NCBI GenBank assembly: GCA_002753225.1
Contig: PDZS01000002.1
Span: 151,129 to 215,128, forward strand
Reading direction: 5' to 3'
Length of the DNA stretch: 64,000 nucleotides
DNA from: Deltaproteobacteria bacterium YD0425bin51
GTDB lineage: Bacteria > Desulfobacterota > Desulfobacteria > Desulfobacterales > YD0425bin51
In this document: positions 38,046 through 48,257 of the stretch, one piece after another
Layout of the letters: each line of letters begins with the position of its first letter
Position numbering within the stretch: position 1 is the stretch's first letter
Notes under the pieces: generated by a model
What the model saw: the letters and a program-made list of their open reading frames with translations, nothing else
What the model was told of the DNA's origin: nothing
Database searches by the model: none
Program-made: the position numbers and the translations under genes

Positions 38046-39726
38046 TTTTCAAGACACTCTCTATTTTTTCTTTTAGTTCACTTAATTGGTAAGGTTTCTG
38101 AATAAAGGCAGCAGGAAGATCTTCTGATTTTTTTTTCGGCGCATCATTCTCATTATAGCCACTGGTTAAAATTACTTTTATATCAGGACATATTTTTTTT
38201 AATTCTTGAAATGTAGAGATTCCATCCATTATAGGCATAGTCATATCCAAAAGCACACAGACTATATCCTTCCAGTGTATGTTGAATATATCTAAAGCAT
38301 CTTTACCATTTGCTGCTTCAAAGGTTTTAAAGCCCATATGTTCAAGAAATCTCACACAAAGATAGCGAATGGCTTCGTCATCATCAGCTACAAGGATTCT
38401 TCCTGAAAAAAGATCTGTTTCTGTTTCATTTTCATTTTTTGATATGTTGCAAACATTATTTAATGCACCATCTTTTTCATATGCAGCTGGAAATAATACA
38501 CGAATAGTTGTGCCTTTGCCCATCTCACTATTAAGAATGATTGCGCCTTTAGTCCCTTTGACAATCCCAAGAACTGCTGCCATTCCAAGGCCTCTACCTG
38601 TAACCTTTGTTGTAAAAAAAGGATCAAATAAACGCTCCTTTGTTTCTTCGTTCATTCCACAGCCTGTGTCAGAAGCATCTAAATATACAAATTGTCCAGC
38701 AGGAGGTTTTTCATTTAGTTTACTTTGATTTAGGTATTCTGCATCACAATTTACTACACCTATGGAAAGATTAATTTCTCCATATTTATCACCTATGGCG
38801 TCTGCTCCGTTAGTAATAAGATTCATGACTACCTGTTGAATTTGTCCTGGGTCTGCTTCAATTAATGGTATTGAGGATGAAGTGTTTAGATTTAAACTAA
38901 TTGTTCTTGAAATTGATGCCCGGAATAAATTAGCGTTTTCTTGTACTAAGGTACTTAAGTTGAAACGTCTATAGACAAAATTGCCTTTACCTGAATATGC
39001 AAGCATCTGGCGAGTTAAGTCTGTCCCTCTGCATGATGACTCAATAGCCTGTTTTAAGTTGATATAGGAAGGAGAATCAGGAGATATATCTAATAAGGCT
39101 AACTCCAGATTTCCCAAAATTGCCATAAGTAGATTATTGAAATCATGAGCAATGCCTCCTGCAAGAATTCCAAGGCTCTCAAGCTTTTGAGCATGAAGTA
39201 TTCTTTTCTCCATTTCTAGACGATTAACTGCAGCATCCCTAAGAGCCTCATCTGTCTTTTTAATATCTGTTATGTCGCGGGCTGTTCCAAGCATGCTGAT
39301 TGGATTCCCATGCTTATCTTTTAAAATAGAACTAGTCATCATAGTTGGAAATGGTTGTCCATTTCTACGGATATGGCCTACTTCACCTCGATTAAAGCCT
39401 TGTTTCACCATTTTTTCATTAAACGGGATTACTTCTTTCTCTAATTGTTCTCCATTGTGGAAAATACTTAAGTGTTTACCTAAAATTTCATTAACATTAT
39501 AGTCATGTAACTTTGCCCATGCAGGATTTGCAAAAAGAATAATTCCGTTTAAATCAGCAATAGCTATTCCATCTGCTGCTTGTTCAACTGCTGCAGACAT
39601 ACGTCTAAGTTCTTCTTCAGCAAGTATTCGATCACGAAGTTCTTTTGATAGTTTTCTATTCCATACAAGAATAATTAATGCTGAAACTAAAAGCACAATA
39701 AGAATAACTGTTTTATATTCTATCAT
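38020..39726 (-). CDS. PAS-sensor hybrid histidine kinase with C-terminal receiver
   Basis: PAS segment; H-box GIAHDFNNLLMAILGNLELAL; ATPase GCGMNEETKERLFDPFFTTK; receiver VADDDEAIRYLC...VLLDMTMPIMDG. Confidence 0.93.
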   Translation of the reverse strand: MIEYKTVILIVLLVSALIILVWNRKLSKELRDRILAEEELRRMSAAVEQAADGIAIADLNGIILFANPAWAKLHDYNVNEILGKHLSIFHNGEQLEKEVIPFNEKMVKQGFNRGEVGHIRRNGQPFPTMMTSSILKDKHGNPISMLGTARDITDIKKTDEALRDAAVNRLEMEKRILHAQKLESLGILAGGIAHDFNNLLMAILGNLELALLDISPDSPSYINLKQAIESSCRGTDLTRQMLAYSGKGNFVYRRFNLSTLVQENANLFRASISRTISLNLNTSSSIPLIEADPGQIQQVVMNLITNGADAIGDKYGEINLSIGVVNCDAEYLNQSKLNEKPPAGQFVYLDASDTGCGMNEETKERLFDPFFTTKVTGRGLGMAAVLGIVKGTKGAIILNSEMGKGTTIRVLFPAAYEKDGALNNVCNISKNENETETDLFSGRILVADDDEAIRYLCVRFLEHMGFKTFEAANGKDALDIFNIHWKDIVCVLLDMTMPIMDGISTFQELKKICPDIKVILTSGYNENDAPKKKSEDLPAAFIQKPYQLSELKEKIESVLKNESPAKNL

Positions 39727-39735
39727 AGTTTTTGT

Positions 39736-41289
39736 TTATCCTATGCTTAGGTTATACCTTTTGATTTTTTTATATAACCCTTGTCTTGTTATTCCTAACA
39801 ATTTAGAGGCGGTTTGCCTATTCCCTCGTGTTTTTAGCAACGCGCTTTTGATAAGTCTAGTTTCAAGCTGTTTTACTTGATCAGGAAGCTGCAAGTTTAT
39901 ATCATTGATATAAACAGTATTGTTATAGGTTTTTAGCTCCTCAGAACATTTATTAATCGAGATTTGTTCTCCATCAGGTGTTAATGTGACAAGACGCTCA
40001 ACTTCTCGTCTAAGCTGTCTTACATTTCCAATCCATGAGTAGTTTTCAAAAAGTTTCAAGACTTCGGGTGAAAAACCTGGTACCTTTCTTCCAAAACGCT
40101 TATTCGTATCTTTTAAAAAAGTTATGGAAAGAGATATAATATCTTCTTTTCTTTCTCTCAATGGTGGGATTCGGATTTCAACAGAAAAAATCCTAAAAAA
40201 AAGGTCCTCTCTAAAATTCCCCTTTTTTACTTCTTCTTTTAGATCTTTATTTGATGTGCATATTATACGGACATCAAATTTAATTAGTTGATTTCCTCCT
40301 AATCTTCGGCATTCACCTTCTTGGATGGCTCTTAAAAATTTAGGCTGAATTGTAATGGGCATATCAGATATTTCATCCAAAAGAAGAGTCCCACCGTTTG
40401 CTTCTTCAAAGCAACCGATTCGCCTTCTATCTGCTCCTGTAAATGCTCCTTTTTCATATCCAAAAAATTCGCTTTCCATTAAATGTTCAGGAATTGAGGC
40501 ACAATTTATTGCAACAAAGGGCCTGTCTCTGCGTGAGCTTGACGTATGAATCATCCTTGCAATAAGTTCTTTCCCAGTCCCGTGTTCTCCACAAATAAGT
40601 ACATTAACAGGTGTAGCACTAACTAAATTAGCTAAATTAATAACATCATTCATTACAGGGCTTTCAGCTATGAAAATAGAGTCATAGTAAATGCTTTTGT
40701 TAAAGCGTTCTACTTCTTTGTTTAGTTGGCTTGATATCCTTAAAATTTCCTGATTTAACATAATGCTTTCTATTGATATTGAAAGATGCCATGAAATTTC
40801 TTCTAGAAGAGACAGGTCTGCTGATGTAAAGATTCCATCATCTGTTTTGTTTAGTACTTGAATTGCACCTGTAACGCCTTGTCCAGTTAAACTCTTTATA
40901 GGAGTGCATATCATGCTTCTGGTTGTAAATCCTGTTTCAGAATCGACAACTACATGGAAGCCTTTTTCCTTATCCATATGATTTTTAATTATGCTTTTAC
41001 CATTAGAAATAACTTCTCCAACAACACTTCCCTGTCTTGGAGGCTTAATCTGTTTTTCTTTGATTCCTGTTCCAAATATAGAACAAATTGTATCTGTTCC
41101 CATTTCGATTATATAAATGGTAACACGCTCTGCATCAATAGCTTTTGGTAAAATATGCACATAAAATTTTAAAAGAGACCTGTAATCATCTATTGTCCAA
41201 GCATTAGCTAGGTGTTCTAATCTTATTTTAAGGCTTTTCAGCCGATTTTGCACAAGAATATCGTTTGTATTTTCAGTTTCTTTTTCCAT
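39736..41289 (-). CDS. GAF-domain sigma54-dependent transcriptional activator
   Basis: ESEFFGYEKGAFTGADRRRIGCFEEANGGTLLLDEI; GEHGTGKELIARMIH; C-terminal Fis-type HTH. Confidence 0.95.
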   Translation of the reverse strand: MEKETENTNDILVQNRLKSLKIRLEHLANAWTIDDYRSLLKFYVHILPKAIDAERVTIYIIEMGTDTICSIFGTGIKEKQIKPPRQGSVVGEVISNGKSIIKNHMDKEKGFHVVVDSETGFTTRSMICTPIKSLTGQGVTGAIQVLNKTDDGIFTSADLSLLEEISWHLSISIESIMLNQEILRISSQLNKEVERFNKSIYYDSIFIAESPVMNDVINLANLVSATPVNVLICGEHGTGKELIARMIHTSSSRRDRPFVAINCASIPEHLMESEFFGYEKGAFTGADRRRIGCFEEANGGTLLLDEISDMPITIQPKFLRAIQEGECRRLGGNQLIKFDVRIICTSNKDLKEEVKKGNFREDLFFRIFSVEIRIPPLRERKEDIISLSITFLKDTNKRFGRKVPGFSPEVLKLFENYSWIGNVRQLRREVERLVTLTPDGEQISINKCSEELKTYNNTVYINDINLQLPDQVKQLETRLIKSALLKTRGNRQTASKLLGITRQGLYKKIKRYNLSIG

Positions 41290-41494
41290 GTTATATTTTA
41301 TTGCACCTATAAGAACATAGTTAGCAGTGATGTGTAACTTATCTTTCCATTATTTTTTATTATTTGTCAATATAGTTTACCTGTTTAATATATTATTAAA
41401 AAATATCTTGACTTTTTTTAATAATATGACGATTTATAAATAATAGCCAGTTATATTTAAAAACAGATAGAGTGTCAATAAAGAGAGATGTAAA

Positions 41495-42103
41495 TTGATT
41501 TTAATGAAATATTTAAAATATAGAAACAATTTAGGTTTTACGCTTATTGAATTAATGGTAGTTTTAGGCATTTTAGTTACACTTGCTTCATTAGCAGTTC
41601 CTAATTATATTGAAGCATTACCTAAAATTAGAGCAATGGGTGCTACAAGAGAGCTTTTTACTGATATGCAATTTGCCAGAGGTAAAGCAATAAATGATAA
41701 TAATGATTATATAATAGCATTCAATACGACAAATAACAGCTACAGTCTTTACAATGATAAAGATAATAGTTATGAATCTGCATCTTGCCCTTTATCTTTA
41801 GATCCAACTGAACTTGTTAAAACTGTTGTTATAAAAGATAAATATAGCGGTATTTCTTTTGGTTATGTTCCTGGAAATGCTCCTGAAGGTAGTGGTACTA
41901 TAAGCAGTTCAGTAACTTTTGTTCCTGAATGCACTGATCTTCCAACAGCAATATTTCGCCCCAACGGAACTGCAAAAACTGGAACAGTATATATTAAGCC
42001 TGACGAAGATACTTCCAGAAAAGATAGAGAAAGGGCTATTAGCGTTGCTGTAACTGGGCGTGTTAAAATTTGGAAACATGATGGTAATAGTTGGAGCCAA
42101 TAG
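41495..42103 (+). CDS. Type IV minor pilin, GspH/FimT-like (set 1)
   Basis: NNLGFTLIELMVVLGILVTLASLAVPNY. Confidence 0.9.
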   Translation: MILMKYLKYRNNLGFTLIELMVVLGILVTLASLAVPNYIEALPKIRAMGATRELFTDMQFARGKAINDNNDYIIAFNTTNNSYSLYNDKDNSYESASCPLSLDPTELVKTVVIKDKYSGISFGYVPGNAPEGSGTISSSVTFVPECTDLPTAIFRPNGTAKTGTVYIKPDEDTSRKDRERAISVAVTGRVKIWKHDGNSWSQ

Positions 42104-42115
42104 AGACTTAATATT

Positions 42116-42532
42116 ATGATTTTAGAACCTAAAATAAAAATAGACAGCTCAAGAGGTTTTACTTTAATTGAAATACTAATAGCAATGGTAATTGTAGGTG
42201 TTGGTTTATTAGGTAATGTTGGTATTATTCTTACTATTATAAATTCTAATAAGACAGCAAGTGATTTTACCGTAGCAACTGTCTTGGCTGAAGATAAGAT
42301 GGAAGAAGTACGAAATACAGCTTATGGTTCTATATCAACAGGAACAGTAACAGAAAGTAACCTTAAATCTGACGAAGGTTCTGGAGGGACATATCAAAGG
42401 GTACTAAATGTTGTTGAAGATACTGCTACTTTTACTCAAGCAAATTTAAAAAAGATAACAGTTACTGTAAGTTGGCTAAATAGCAATGGTGTTTCAAAAT
42501 CTGTCACATTAAGAAATATTGTTTCACAATAA
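42116..42532 (+). CDS. pilV: PilV-like minor pilin (set 1)
   Basis: SRGFTLIEILIAMVIVGVGLLGNVG. Confidence 0.85.
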   Translation: MILEPKIKIDSSRGFTLIEILIAMVIVGVGLLGNVGIILTIINSNKTASDFTVATVLAEDKMEEVRNTAYGSISTGTVTESNLKSDEGSGGTYQRVLNVVEDTATFTQANLKKITVTVSWLNSNGVSKSVTLRNIVSQ

Positions 42533-42553
42533 TAGAAATACATAGAGTAAAAA

Positions 42554-44281
42554 ATGAAAAATATAAGAGGCTTTACATTGCTTGAAGTTTTAATTTCAAC
42601 GGCTCTATCTCTAATTTTAGTTGGAGTTGTCGGAAGATCTTTTCTCGCACAGCAAACCTATTTTGAACAACAGTCTAATGTTGTCGAAACTCAGGAAAAT
42701 GCTAGAACAGCAATGCAGATGATGTTTAATGAACTTATTATGGCAGGATACAATCCAACAGGAAGCCCCCCAACTTGTACTGGCAGCAATGTTGTAGTTT
42801 GTGCTGGAATTCATTCTATTTCTCCAACCAGCATTAGATTTAAAATGGATTTAAATGGAAATTCTTACTGCGGTGGTACAGGTGAATCAGATGAAGATGT
42901 CCAATATTCATATAATAGTACTACTAAAAAAATATCAAGGTCCACAAATGGTGGTGTTTACCAGCCTTTAGCAGAAAATATATCTGCTCTTACTTTTTCA
43001 TATTACAAAAGCGATGGAACTACAGCTACAACTGCTAGCGATGTTAGGAAAATTAAAGTTCAGTTAACGGCTAAAATCAATACTCAAAACTATGAAAGGA
43101 CTTTCTCCTGCGAAATTAAACCCCGTAATTTAGGGTTAGCAAAACCTGCAACATCTTCTACAACTAGTACAACTTCCACAACATCTACAAGCACATCAAC
43201 ACCATCAACTTCAAGTGGAAGTTCAAGTATAGCAACCACTAGCATAGGAGATTCTTCAACATCCACTAGTGATACTACAAGTTCAACATCGACTTCAACA
43301 ACATCATCAACTACAAGCACAACTACTAGTGTAATGCCATGTAATTCTTTAAGTTTAGATATTAGCGGTACTACAAAACAAAATGGCAAACCATATATTG
43401 TTGCATATGTAACACTTAATGATTCTCCTGCAAACGGAGCTACTGTAAACTGGACAGCAGAAGGATGTTCCCAAAGCGGGGGAGGAACTACAGGAACAGA
43501 TGGATATTTCAGATACGCCTCAGGTTCAAGCTGTAGTAGTTTTAGTATAGATGTAACAGCTAATGTAGATCAATGCCAGCTAGAAGCAGAGGCTTGTGGA
43601 AATGTTTCATCAAATGGAGCATTTACTTCTTCAACCTGCGGCGGAACATCTAGTTCTACATCCACTACTAGTGCCGCAACAACAAGTTCTACTACTAGTA
43701 TTGCAACCACCTCAACGACAAGTTCAACAACAAGTGTGCCGTCAACATCGACCTCAACTTCATCAATAAGCTCAACTACTAGTGCTGCAACAACATCATC
43801 AAGTTCAACAACAAGTGTATCATCAACATCGACCTCAACGTCTACTTCATCGGTAAGTTCAACTACTAGTGCTGCAACAACATCGACATCAACGACTATC
43901 TCTACAACTACTGTATCAACAACATCGACAACCTCCACCACTACAACCATAGATCCATGCAGTTCTCTAAGTTTAGATATTAGCGGTACTACAAAACAAA
44001 ATGGTAATAAGCCTATACATGTTGTTGCATATTTAACTAATAACGGGGCGCCTGTAAGCGGAGCTAGTATAAGCTGGACAACAACTGGCACCAGCGGATG
44101 TTCCCAAAGTGGAAGCGGTACTACAAATGCAAATGGATATTATGACTATACTACCAGTTCAAATTGTAATAGTAATTTTAGCATTACGGTAACAGCTACT
44201 ACAACTCAATGTACGGCAGGGAAAAGATCTTGCGGAAATGTTACATCAAGTGGAACATTTACATCTGCTACATGCAATTAG
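42554..44281 (+). CDS. pilW: PilW-like minor pilin with long Ser/Thr linkers and two duplicated extracellular Ig-like domains
   Basis: RGFTLLEVLISTALSLILVGVVG; TTSTTSTSTSTPSTSS linkers; two copies of CSSLSLDISGTTKQNGNKPI... Confidence 0.85.
   Translation: MKNIRGFTLLEVLISTALSLILVGVVGRSFLAQQTYFEQQSNVVETQENARTAMQMMFNELIMAGYNPTGSPPTCTGSNVVVCAGIHSISPTSIRFKMDLNGNSYCGGTGESDEDVQYSYNSTTKKISRSTNGGVYQPLAENISALTFSYYKSDGTTATTASDVRKIKVQLTAKINTQNYERTFSCEIKPRNLGLAKPATSSTTSTTSTTSTSTSTPSTSSGSSSIATTSIGDSSTSTSDTTSSTSTSTTSSTTSTTTSVMPCNSLSLDISGTTKQNGKPYIVAYVTLNDSPANGATVNWTAEGCSQSGGGTTGTDGYFRYASGSSCSSFSIDVTANVDQCQLEAEACGNVSSNGAFTSSTCGGTSSSTSTTSAATTSSTTSIATTSTTSSTTSVPSTSTSTSSISSTTSAATTSSSSTTSVSSTSTSTSTSSVSSTTSAATTSTSTTISTTTVSTTSTTSTTTTIDPCSSLSLDISGTTKQNGNKPIHVVAYLTNNGAPVSGASISWTTTGTSGCSQSGSGTTNANGYYDYTTSSNCNSNFSITVTATTTQCTAGKRSCGNVTSSGTFTSATCN
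43351..44004 (+). repeat. 36-bp direct repeat marking the duplicated domain in the PilW-like gene
   Basis: AAGTTTAGATATTAGCGGTACTACAAAACAAAATGG at 43351-43386 and 43969-44004. Confidence 0.85.
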
Positions 44282-44303
44282 ATATTTAAAGAAAAGGTTT
44301 AAT

Positions 44304-45572
44304 ATGAATCAGTTTATTTTATTAAAAAATAAAGATGGCATAGTAATAATAGCATGCCTTTTATTTATGGGGGCTTTAACTGTTTTAGGCACCACTGCTT
44401 ATTTAACAACATCAAATGAAATTAAAATTAGTGATAATTATAAGACATCTGAGCAGTCTCTTTATGATGCAGATGCTGGTGTTCAATATGGTGTTGCATT
44501 TATTGAAAATGGTTTGAAAAATAGCACTTTTAGTCTTCCTACATGTAAAGACACTGATTCCGTTTGTACAGCAAATCCTCCTGATGCTTGCTGTCAAAGC
44601 GCTCTTCCAACAACTGCGCCCTCAAATTACAGCTTTACTCTTTCTCCCTTAAGAAAAAGTGCTGATAATGGATATTATTTTACTAGTACAGGACGAGATC
44701 CTCAAAATAAATCTACAAAATTAATTGAAGCTAGAATAAAACAAGAAAGTGCTATAAATTATGCTGCATTTGGTGATGTAATGACGGATTTAAAGGCAAG
44801 CGCATCTGTAGAAAGTTATAATAGCGCAGTAGATACTACTCCGCCGCCTAATCCTTCTTCGTCACCTGGTTTGGGTGATGTTGGCTCAAATGGGACGGTA
44901 TCTGTTAAAAATAATACTGATATTGATGGAAATATAGTGTTGGGTGAGAGTACAACAGGTACTAATGCAACTCTTAGTGATACAGGAGGGGTTTATTTAG
45001 GAACAACAGATACTGGGAATATAGAAAAGGATCCTCTTGGAATTATTGGAGGTGAATACGCAACTAAATTTACCACTTATAGCGCCAGCAATGATAATAA
45101 TACTTCAACTCCTCCTATTGGAGCTAACACTATAAGTTTAGGAAATGGAGATGTAATGACATTAATAGGAAAACCAGGAGGAGCTAATTATTACTTAAGT
45201 TCTATTACCTTAAATAATGGAGCTTCTCTTGTTGTTAATACTACAAATGGACCTGTGAATATTTTTTTAACTGGAAGTATAGACGCTAAAAATGGATCAA
45301 GTATTAACACAACAGGAAGACCAACTGATTTTTCCATATATTCTAATTCAACTGATTCACTAGTTTTTAAGCATGGAAGCGCATTTAGGGGGCTAGTATA
45401 TGCTCCTTATGCAACAGTTGAAATGAAAAACAGTGCTGATATGTTCGGTGCTATATGGGCAAGTACAGTAGATATAAAAAATTCTGGCAATCTATTTTTT
45501 GATGTTTCAATGAAAGATAAATATGGTGGTAAAGATATGTCCACGACATCTTGGAGAAATGTAAGAAATTAA
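44304..45572 (+). CDS. pilX: PilX-like minor pilin / adhesin (start moved to MNQFILLKNKDG)
   Basis: NKDGIVIIACLLFMGALTVLGTTAYLTTSNEIKISDNYKTSEQSLYDADAGVQYG; GAAAAGG SD. Confidence 0.8.
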   Translation: MNQFILLKNKDGIVIIACLLFMGALTVLGTTAYLTTSNEIKISDNYKTSEQSLYDADAGVQYGVAFIENGLKNSTFSLPTCKDTDSVCTANPPDACCQSALPTTAPSNYSFTLSPLRKSADNGYYFTSTGRDPQNKSTKLIEARIKQESAINYAAFGDVMTDLKASASVESYNSAVDTTPPPNPSSSPGLGDVGSNGTVSVKNNTDIDGNIVLGESTTGTNATLSDTGGVYLGTTDTGNIEKDPLGIIGGEYATKFTTYSASNDNNTSTPPIGANTISLGNGDVMTLIGKPGGANYYLSSITLNNGASLVVNTTNGPVNIFLTGSIDAKNGSSINTTGRPTDFSIYSNSTDSLVFKHGSAFRGLVYAPYATVEMKNSADMFGAIWASTVDIKNSGNLFFDVSMKDKYGGKDMSTTSWRNVRN

Positions 45573-45574
45573 TT

Positions 45575-46066
45575 TTATTGACCCTCCCACCATGTAGGTA
45601 ATTCCCCATTGTTTTCTTTTTTTACTCTCTCTTTAAGTTTAACAATATCGTTTTCTAAAGATAGAAGTTTATCCATATAGCTTTCAATTTTATCTTTATC
45701 TTTATTTTTTCTAGCATCTTTAAGATACATATTAATGTCTCTTATTTTTATGGTTAAATCTTCTTTATCTTTAAACCATTTTTGTTCAGATAAAGGAATG
45801 TTATCAGGGATAGTTACATTTTTGTTAATGCTTTGATTCTTTTCTATAATTATTTGTTCAGACCCTTTAATCTCTTGAATATTTTCTTTTTCAATGCTCA
45901 TAATTCCATCATTTAAATAGAATTTTATTTGTCCCTTTTCTTCCCAGTATGTAGAAGTAACAAATTTGCCGCCATTTTTAAGCTGAATTAAATAGGAAGA
46001 TAGTAAAGGAGTAGAAGTAGTTATTATTGAAGTAATAATTATAAATAGAAAAATAAAGTATTTCAT
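45575..46066 (-). CDS. Uncharacterised exported protein with coiled-coil C-terminus
   Basis: N-terminal signal peptide; SYLIQLKNGGKFVTSTYWEEKGQIKFYLNDGIMSIEKENIQEI. Confidence 0.65.
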   Translation of the reverse strand: MKYFIFLFIIITSIITTSTPLLSSYLIQLKNGGKFVTSTYWEEKGQIKFYLNDGIMSIEKENIQEIKGSEQIIIEKNQSINKNVTIPDNIPLSEQKWFKDKEDLTIKIRDINMYLKDARKNKDKDKIESYMDKLLSLENDIVKLKERVKKENNGELPTWWEGQ

Positions 46067-46172
46067 AAGTAATCCTTAAAGTGTCGGCATATTTTTTGCT
46101 TAATCATTTAATTGATTATAACAAACTTGATATAAATAAAAGATTATGATAACTGATTTGAAGTTTTAAAAA

Positions 46173-46202
46173 TTCTCTTCTCTTCTCTTCTCTTCTCTTC
46201 TC
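46173..46202 (+). repeat. Pentanucleotide microsatellite (TTCTC)x6 upstream of minor pilin set 2
   Basis: Six uninterrupted TTCTC units, ending about 37 bp before the ATG at 46240. Confidence 0.95.
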
Positions 46203-46239
46203 TTATTTATATTAATTAAAAGTTGAGTACAATATTAAT

Positions 46240-46713
46240 ATGTATAAAAATATTAAAGGATTTTCAACTATAGAGATTTCAATAGCTATTGCTATTGTGC
46301 TTATCTTAGTTATGCTCAGCGCTCCTAATGTTGTTATTTGGATGGATAACGAGAATCTTAATTCAACTGCAAGAGGACTTAAAGTTAATCTTGAGATGGC
46401 AAAAGCAAGAGCTATAAAAGAGAACGCGTTTGTCATAACTAATCTTTCTGCAAGCAGCTATACAATATTTGTAGATAATGGTTCAGGAGGAGGATTTGCA
46501 AATGATGGAGTTAGAAGCGGACAGGAAGAAATTTTAGCTAATAAATCTGTACTAAATAATGTTACTATTAATCTTACTGCTCCTAACTTAACATCTATTA
46601 GGTTTAATGGCAGAGGTATTCCAAACGTAACAGGTTCAATTGTTTTAAACAATAACATGGGTAAAACAAAAAGAATTAATATAAACATTATAGGACGTAT
46701 TACTATTCAATGA
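46240..46713 (+). CDS. Type IV minor pilin, GspH/FimT-like (set 2)
   Basis: IKGFSTIEISIAIAIVLILVMLSAPNVV. Confidence 0.85.
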   Translation: MYKNIKGFSTIEISIAIAIVLILVMLSAPNVVIWMDNENLNSTARGLKVNLEMAKARAIKENAFVITNLSASSYTIFVDNGSGGGFANDGVRSGQEEILANKSVLNNVTINLTAPNLTSIRFNGRGIPNVTGSIVLNNNMGKTKRININIIGRITIQ

Positions 46714-47294
46714 AAGCAAATATAAGAAAATATGAAATAGGCTTTACCTTAATTGAGCTTTTAATATCGATGGTTATCGTTTCAGTAAGCCTGACAACTA
46801 TATTTGGAATACTAATTTCTTCCAGAAAAACTCATTATATTCATGAATCTAGTATTGACGCCCAAGGGAGTGCTAGAATAGGACTTGATTTTATGCTACG
46901 AGATATACGAATGGCAAGGCTTGATCCAACCAGAGTCGCAAATGCAGGTATAGAAGAAGCTACATCAACTAAATTGAGGTTTACTAGTGATAGAAATTTA
47001 AATGGTGTAATTGAAAATGCAAATGATGAGAGGATTACTTATGAGCTTAGTGGAACTTCGCTTCTTTTCCGGCGTTATGAAGGAACGATAGCTGCTACAG
47101 TGCAGACGCTTCTCGATAATGTGAATGGGCTGACATTTGCTTATTGGGATTCTACTGGAACCGCAATAGCTGTTCCAGTTTCAGCGGCAAATTTGTCAAA
47201 TATTAGAACAATTCAGATAACTCTTAGTATAAGAAAGCAAGAAGAAATAACTATTAATCGTCAATTAACAACAAGGATTAAACTTAGAAATTAA
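46710..47294 (+). CDS. pilW: PilW-like minor pilin (set 2)
   Basis: EIGFTLIELLISMVIVSVSLTTIFGILISSR. Confidence 0.88.
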   Translation: MKANIRKYEIGFTLIELLISMVIVSVSLTTIFGILISSRKTHYIHESSIDAQGSARIGLDFMLRDIRMARLDPTRVANAGIEEATSTKLRFTSDRNLNGVIENANDERITYELSGTSLLFRRYEGTIAATVQTLLDNVNGLTFAYWDSTGTAIAVPVSAANLSNIRTIQITLSIRKQEEITINRQLTTRIKLRN

Positions 47295-47296
47295 AA

Positions 47297-47689
47297 GTGA
47301 TATCCATGAATACTAAAAAAGGTTTTACCCTTCTTGAAGCATTGATTGGAATAACAATTTTTGCAGTTGGTTTATTAGGAATTGCTGCACTTCAAACATC
47401 AGCTCAATTCGGTACTAATTCAGCCAACGATATAACAGGTGCAACTTCAGCAGCTATGGATAGAGTGGAGCAGTTGGAAGCAATAGCTTATGCTAATCTT
47501 GCAAATGGAGGACCGCAACAAGTAACTGTCAATAATCGGACATTTAACGTAACATGGGTAATCCAAAATAATATACCTGTAACAAATGTAACAACTATAG
47601 ATGTTACTGTAGCTTGGAGTGTTACTCAATCTGGAGTCACCAGAAATAAGCAAACTGTATTCAGATTTGTTAGAGCAAGCGTATTTTGA
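47297..47689 (+). CDS. pilV: PilV-like minor pilin (set 2)
   Basis: KKGFTLLEALIGITIFAVGLLGIAALQTSAQ. Confidence 0.9.
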   Translation: MISMNTKKGFTLLEALIGITIFAVGLLGIAALQTSAQFGTNSANDITGATSAAMDRVEQLEAIAYANLANGGPQQVTVNNRTFNVTWVIQNNIPVTNVTTIDVTVAWSVTQSGVTRNKQTVFRFVRASVF

Positions 47690-48234
47690 GCAATTTATTC
47701 AATAGGAGATTTGTCATGTATAACTTTAAAAATGATGAAGAAGGCTATTTTATGGTAACTGTAATATTTATACTCCTTATTCTTACAATAATAGGTACAT
47801 CTTCTATTAATAGTTCTATAACTGAAATTCAGATCGCAAGAAATGATTCAGATTACCAAAAGAATTTTTATCTTGCTGAAAGCGCAGTTATGGAGGCAGC
47901 ACAAAGAGCAATGGATCAGACAAATGATATAATGGCTTCTTATTCAGATACATGGTTTTCACCTCAAACTGTAGGAGCTATTGATATGTACACTTCTTTA
48001 TGCGATCCAAATAATTGGGTAACTACAGGAGCAAACGTTAATTCTGCTCAGGCAGGCAGTTTTGTTAATCCTAATGTTAGACCTCTATTTGCAATTGTAG
48101 ATAGAGGATTTTCCAGAGGAGCATCTCTTGAAGAAAGCACAGCTCGGTTACATAATTTGACTGCTTTTGGGCTTGTAAATACAAGCGGGTCTGCAAGAGT
48201 AATGATAGAAATAGGAATAAAAAGAAGATTTTAA
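47686..48234 (+). CDS. pilX: PilX-like minor pilin (set 2)
   Basis: NDEEGYFMVTVIFILLILTIIGTSSINSSITEIQIARNDSDYQKNFYLAESAVMEA. Confidence 0.82.
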   Translation: MSNLFNRRFVMYNFKNDEEGYFMVTVIFILLILTIIGTSSINSSITEIQIARNDSDYQKNFYLAESAVMEAAQRAMDQTNDIMASYSDTWFSPQTVGAIDMYTSLCDPNNWVTTGANVNSAQAGSFVNPNVRPLFAIVDRGFSRGASLEESTARLHNLTAFGLVNTSGSARVMIEIGIKRRF

Positions 48235-48257
48235 AAAGTTAAAATAGGAGACATTTT

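Noticed and set aside
41400-41445. Possible sigma70 promoter TTGACT...TATAAA upstream of minor pilin set 1
   Set aside because: Spacing between the boxes is about 21 bp, too long to support; no convincing sigma54 GG-N10-GC site was found either.
43090-44091. Long reverse-strand ORFs (43090-43389, 43570-44091) rich in V/D/E
   Set aside because: They are antisense shadows of the Ser/Thr-rich low-complexity linkers in the PilW-like gene; no independent start signals or family resemblance.
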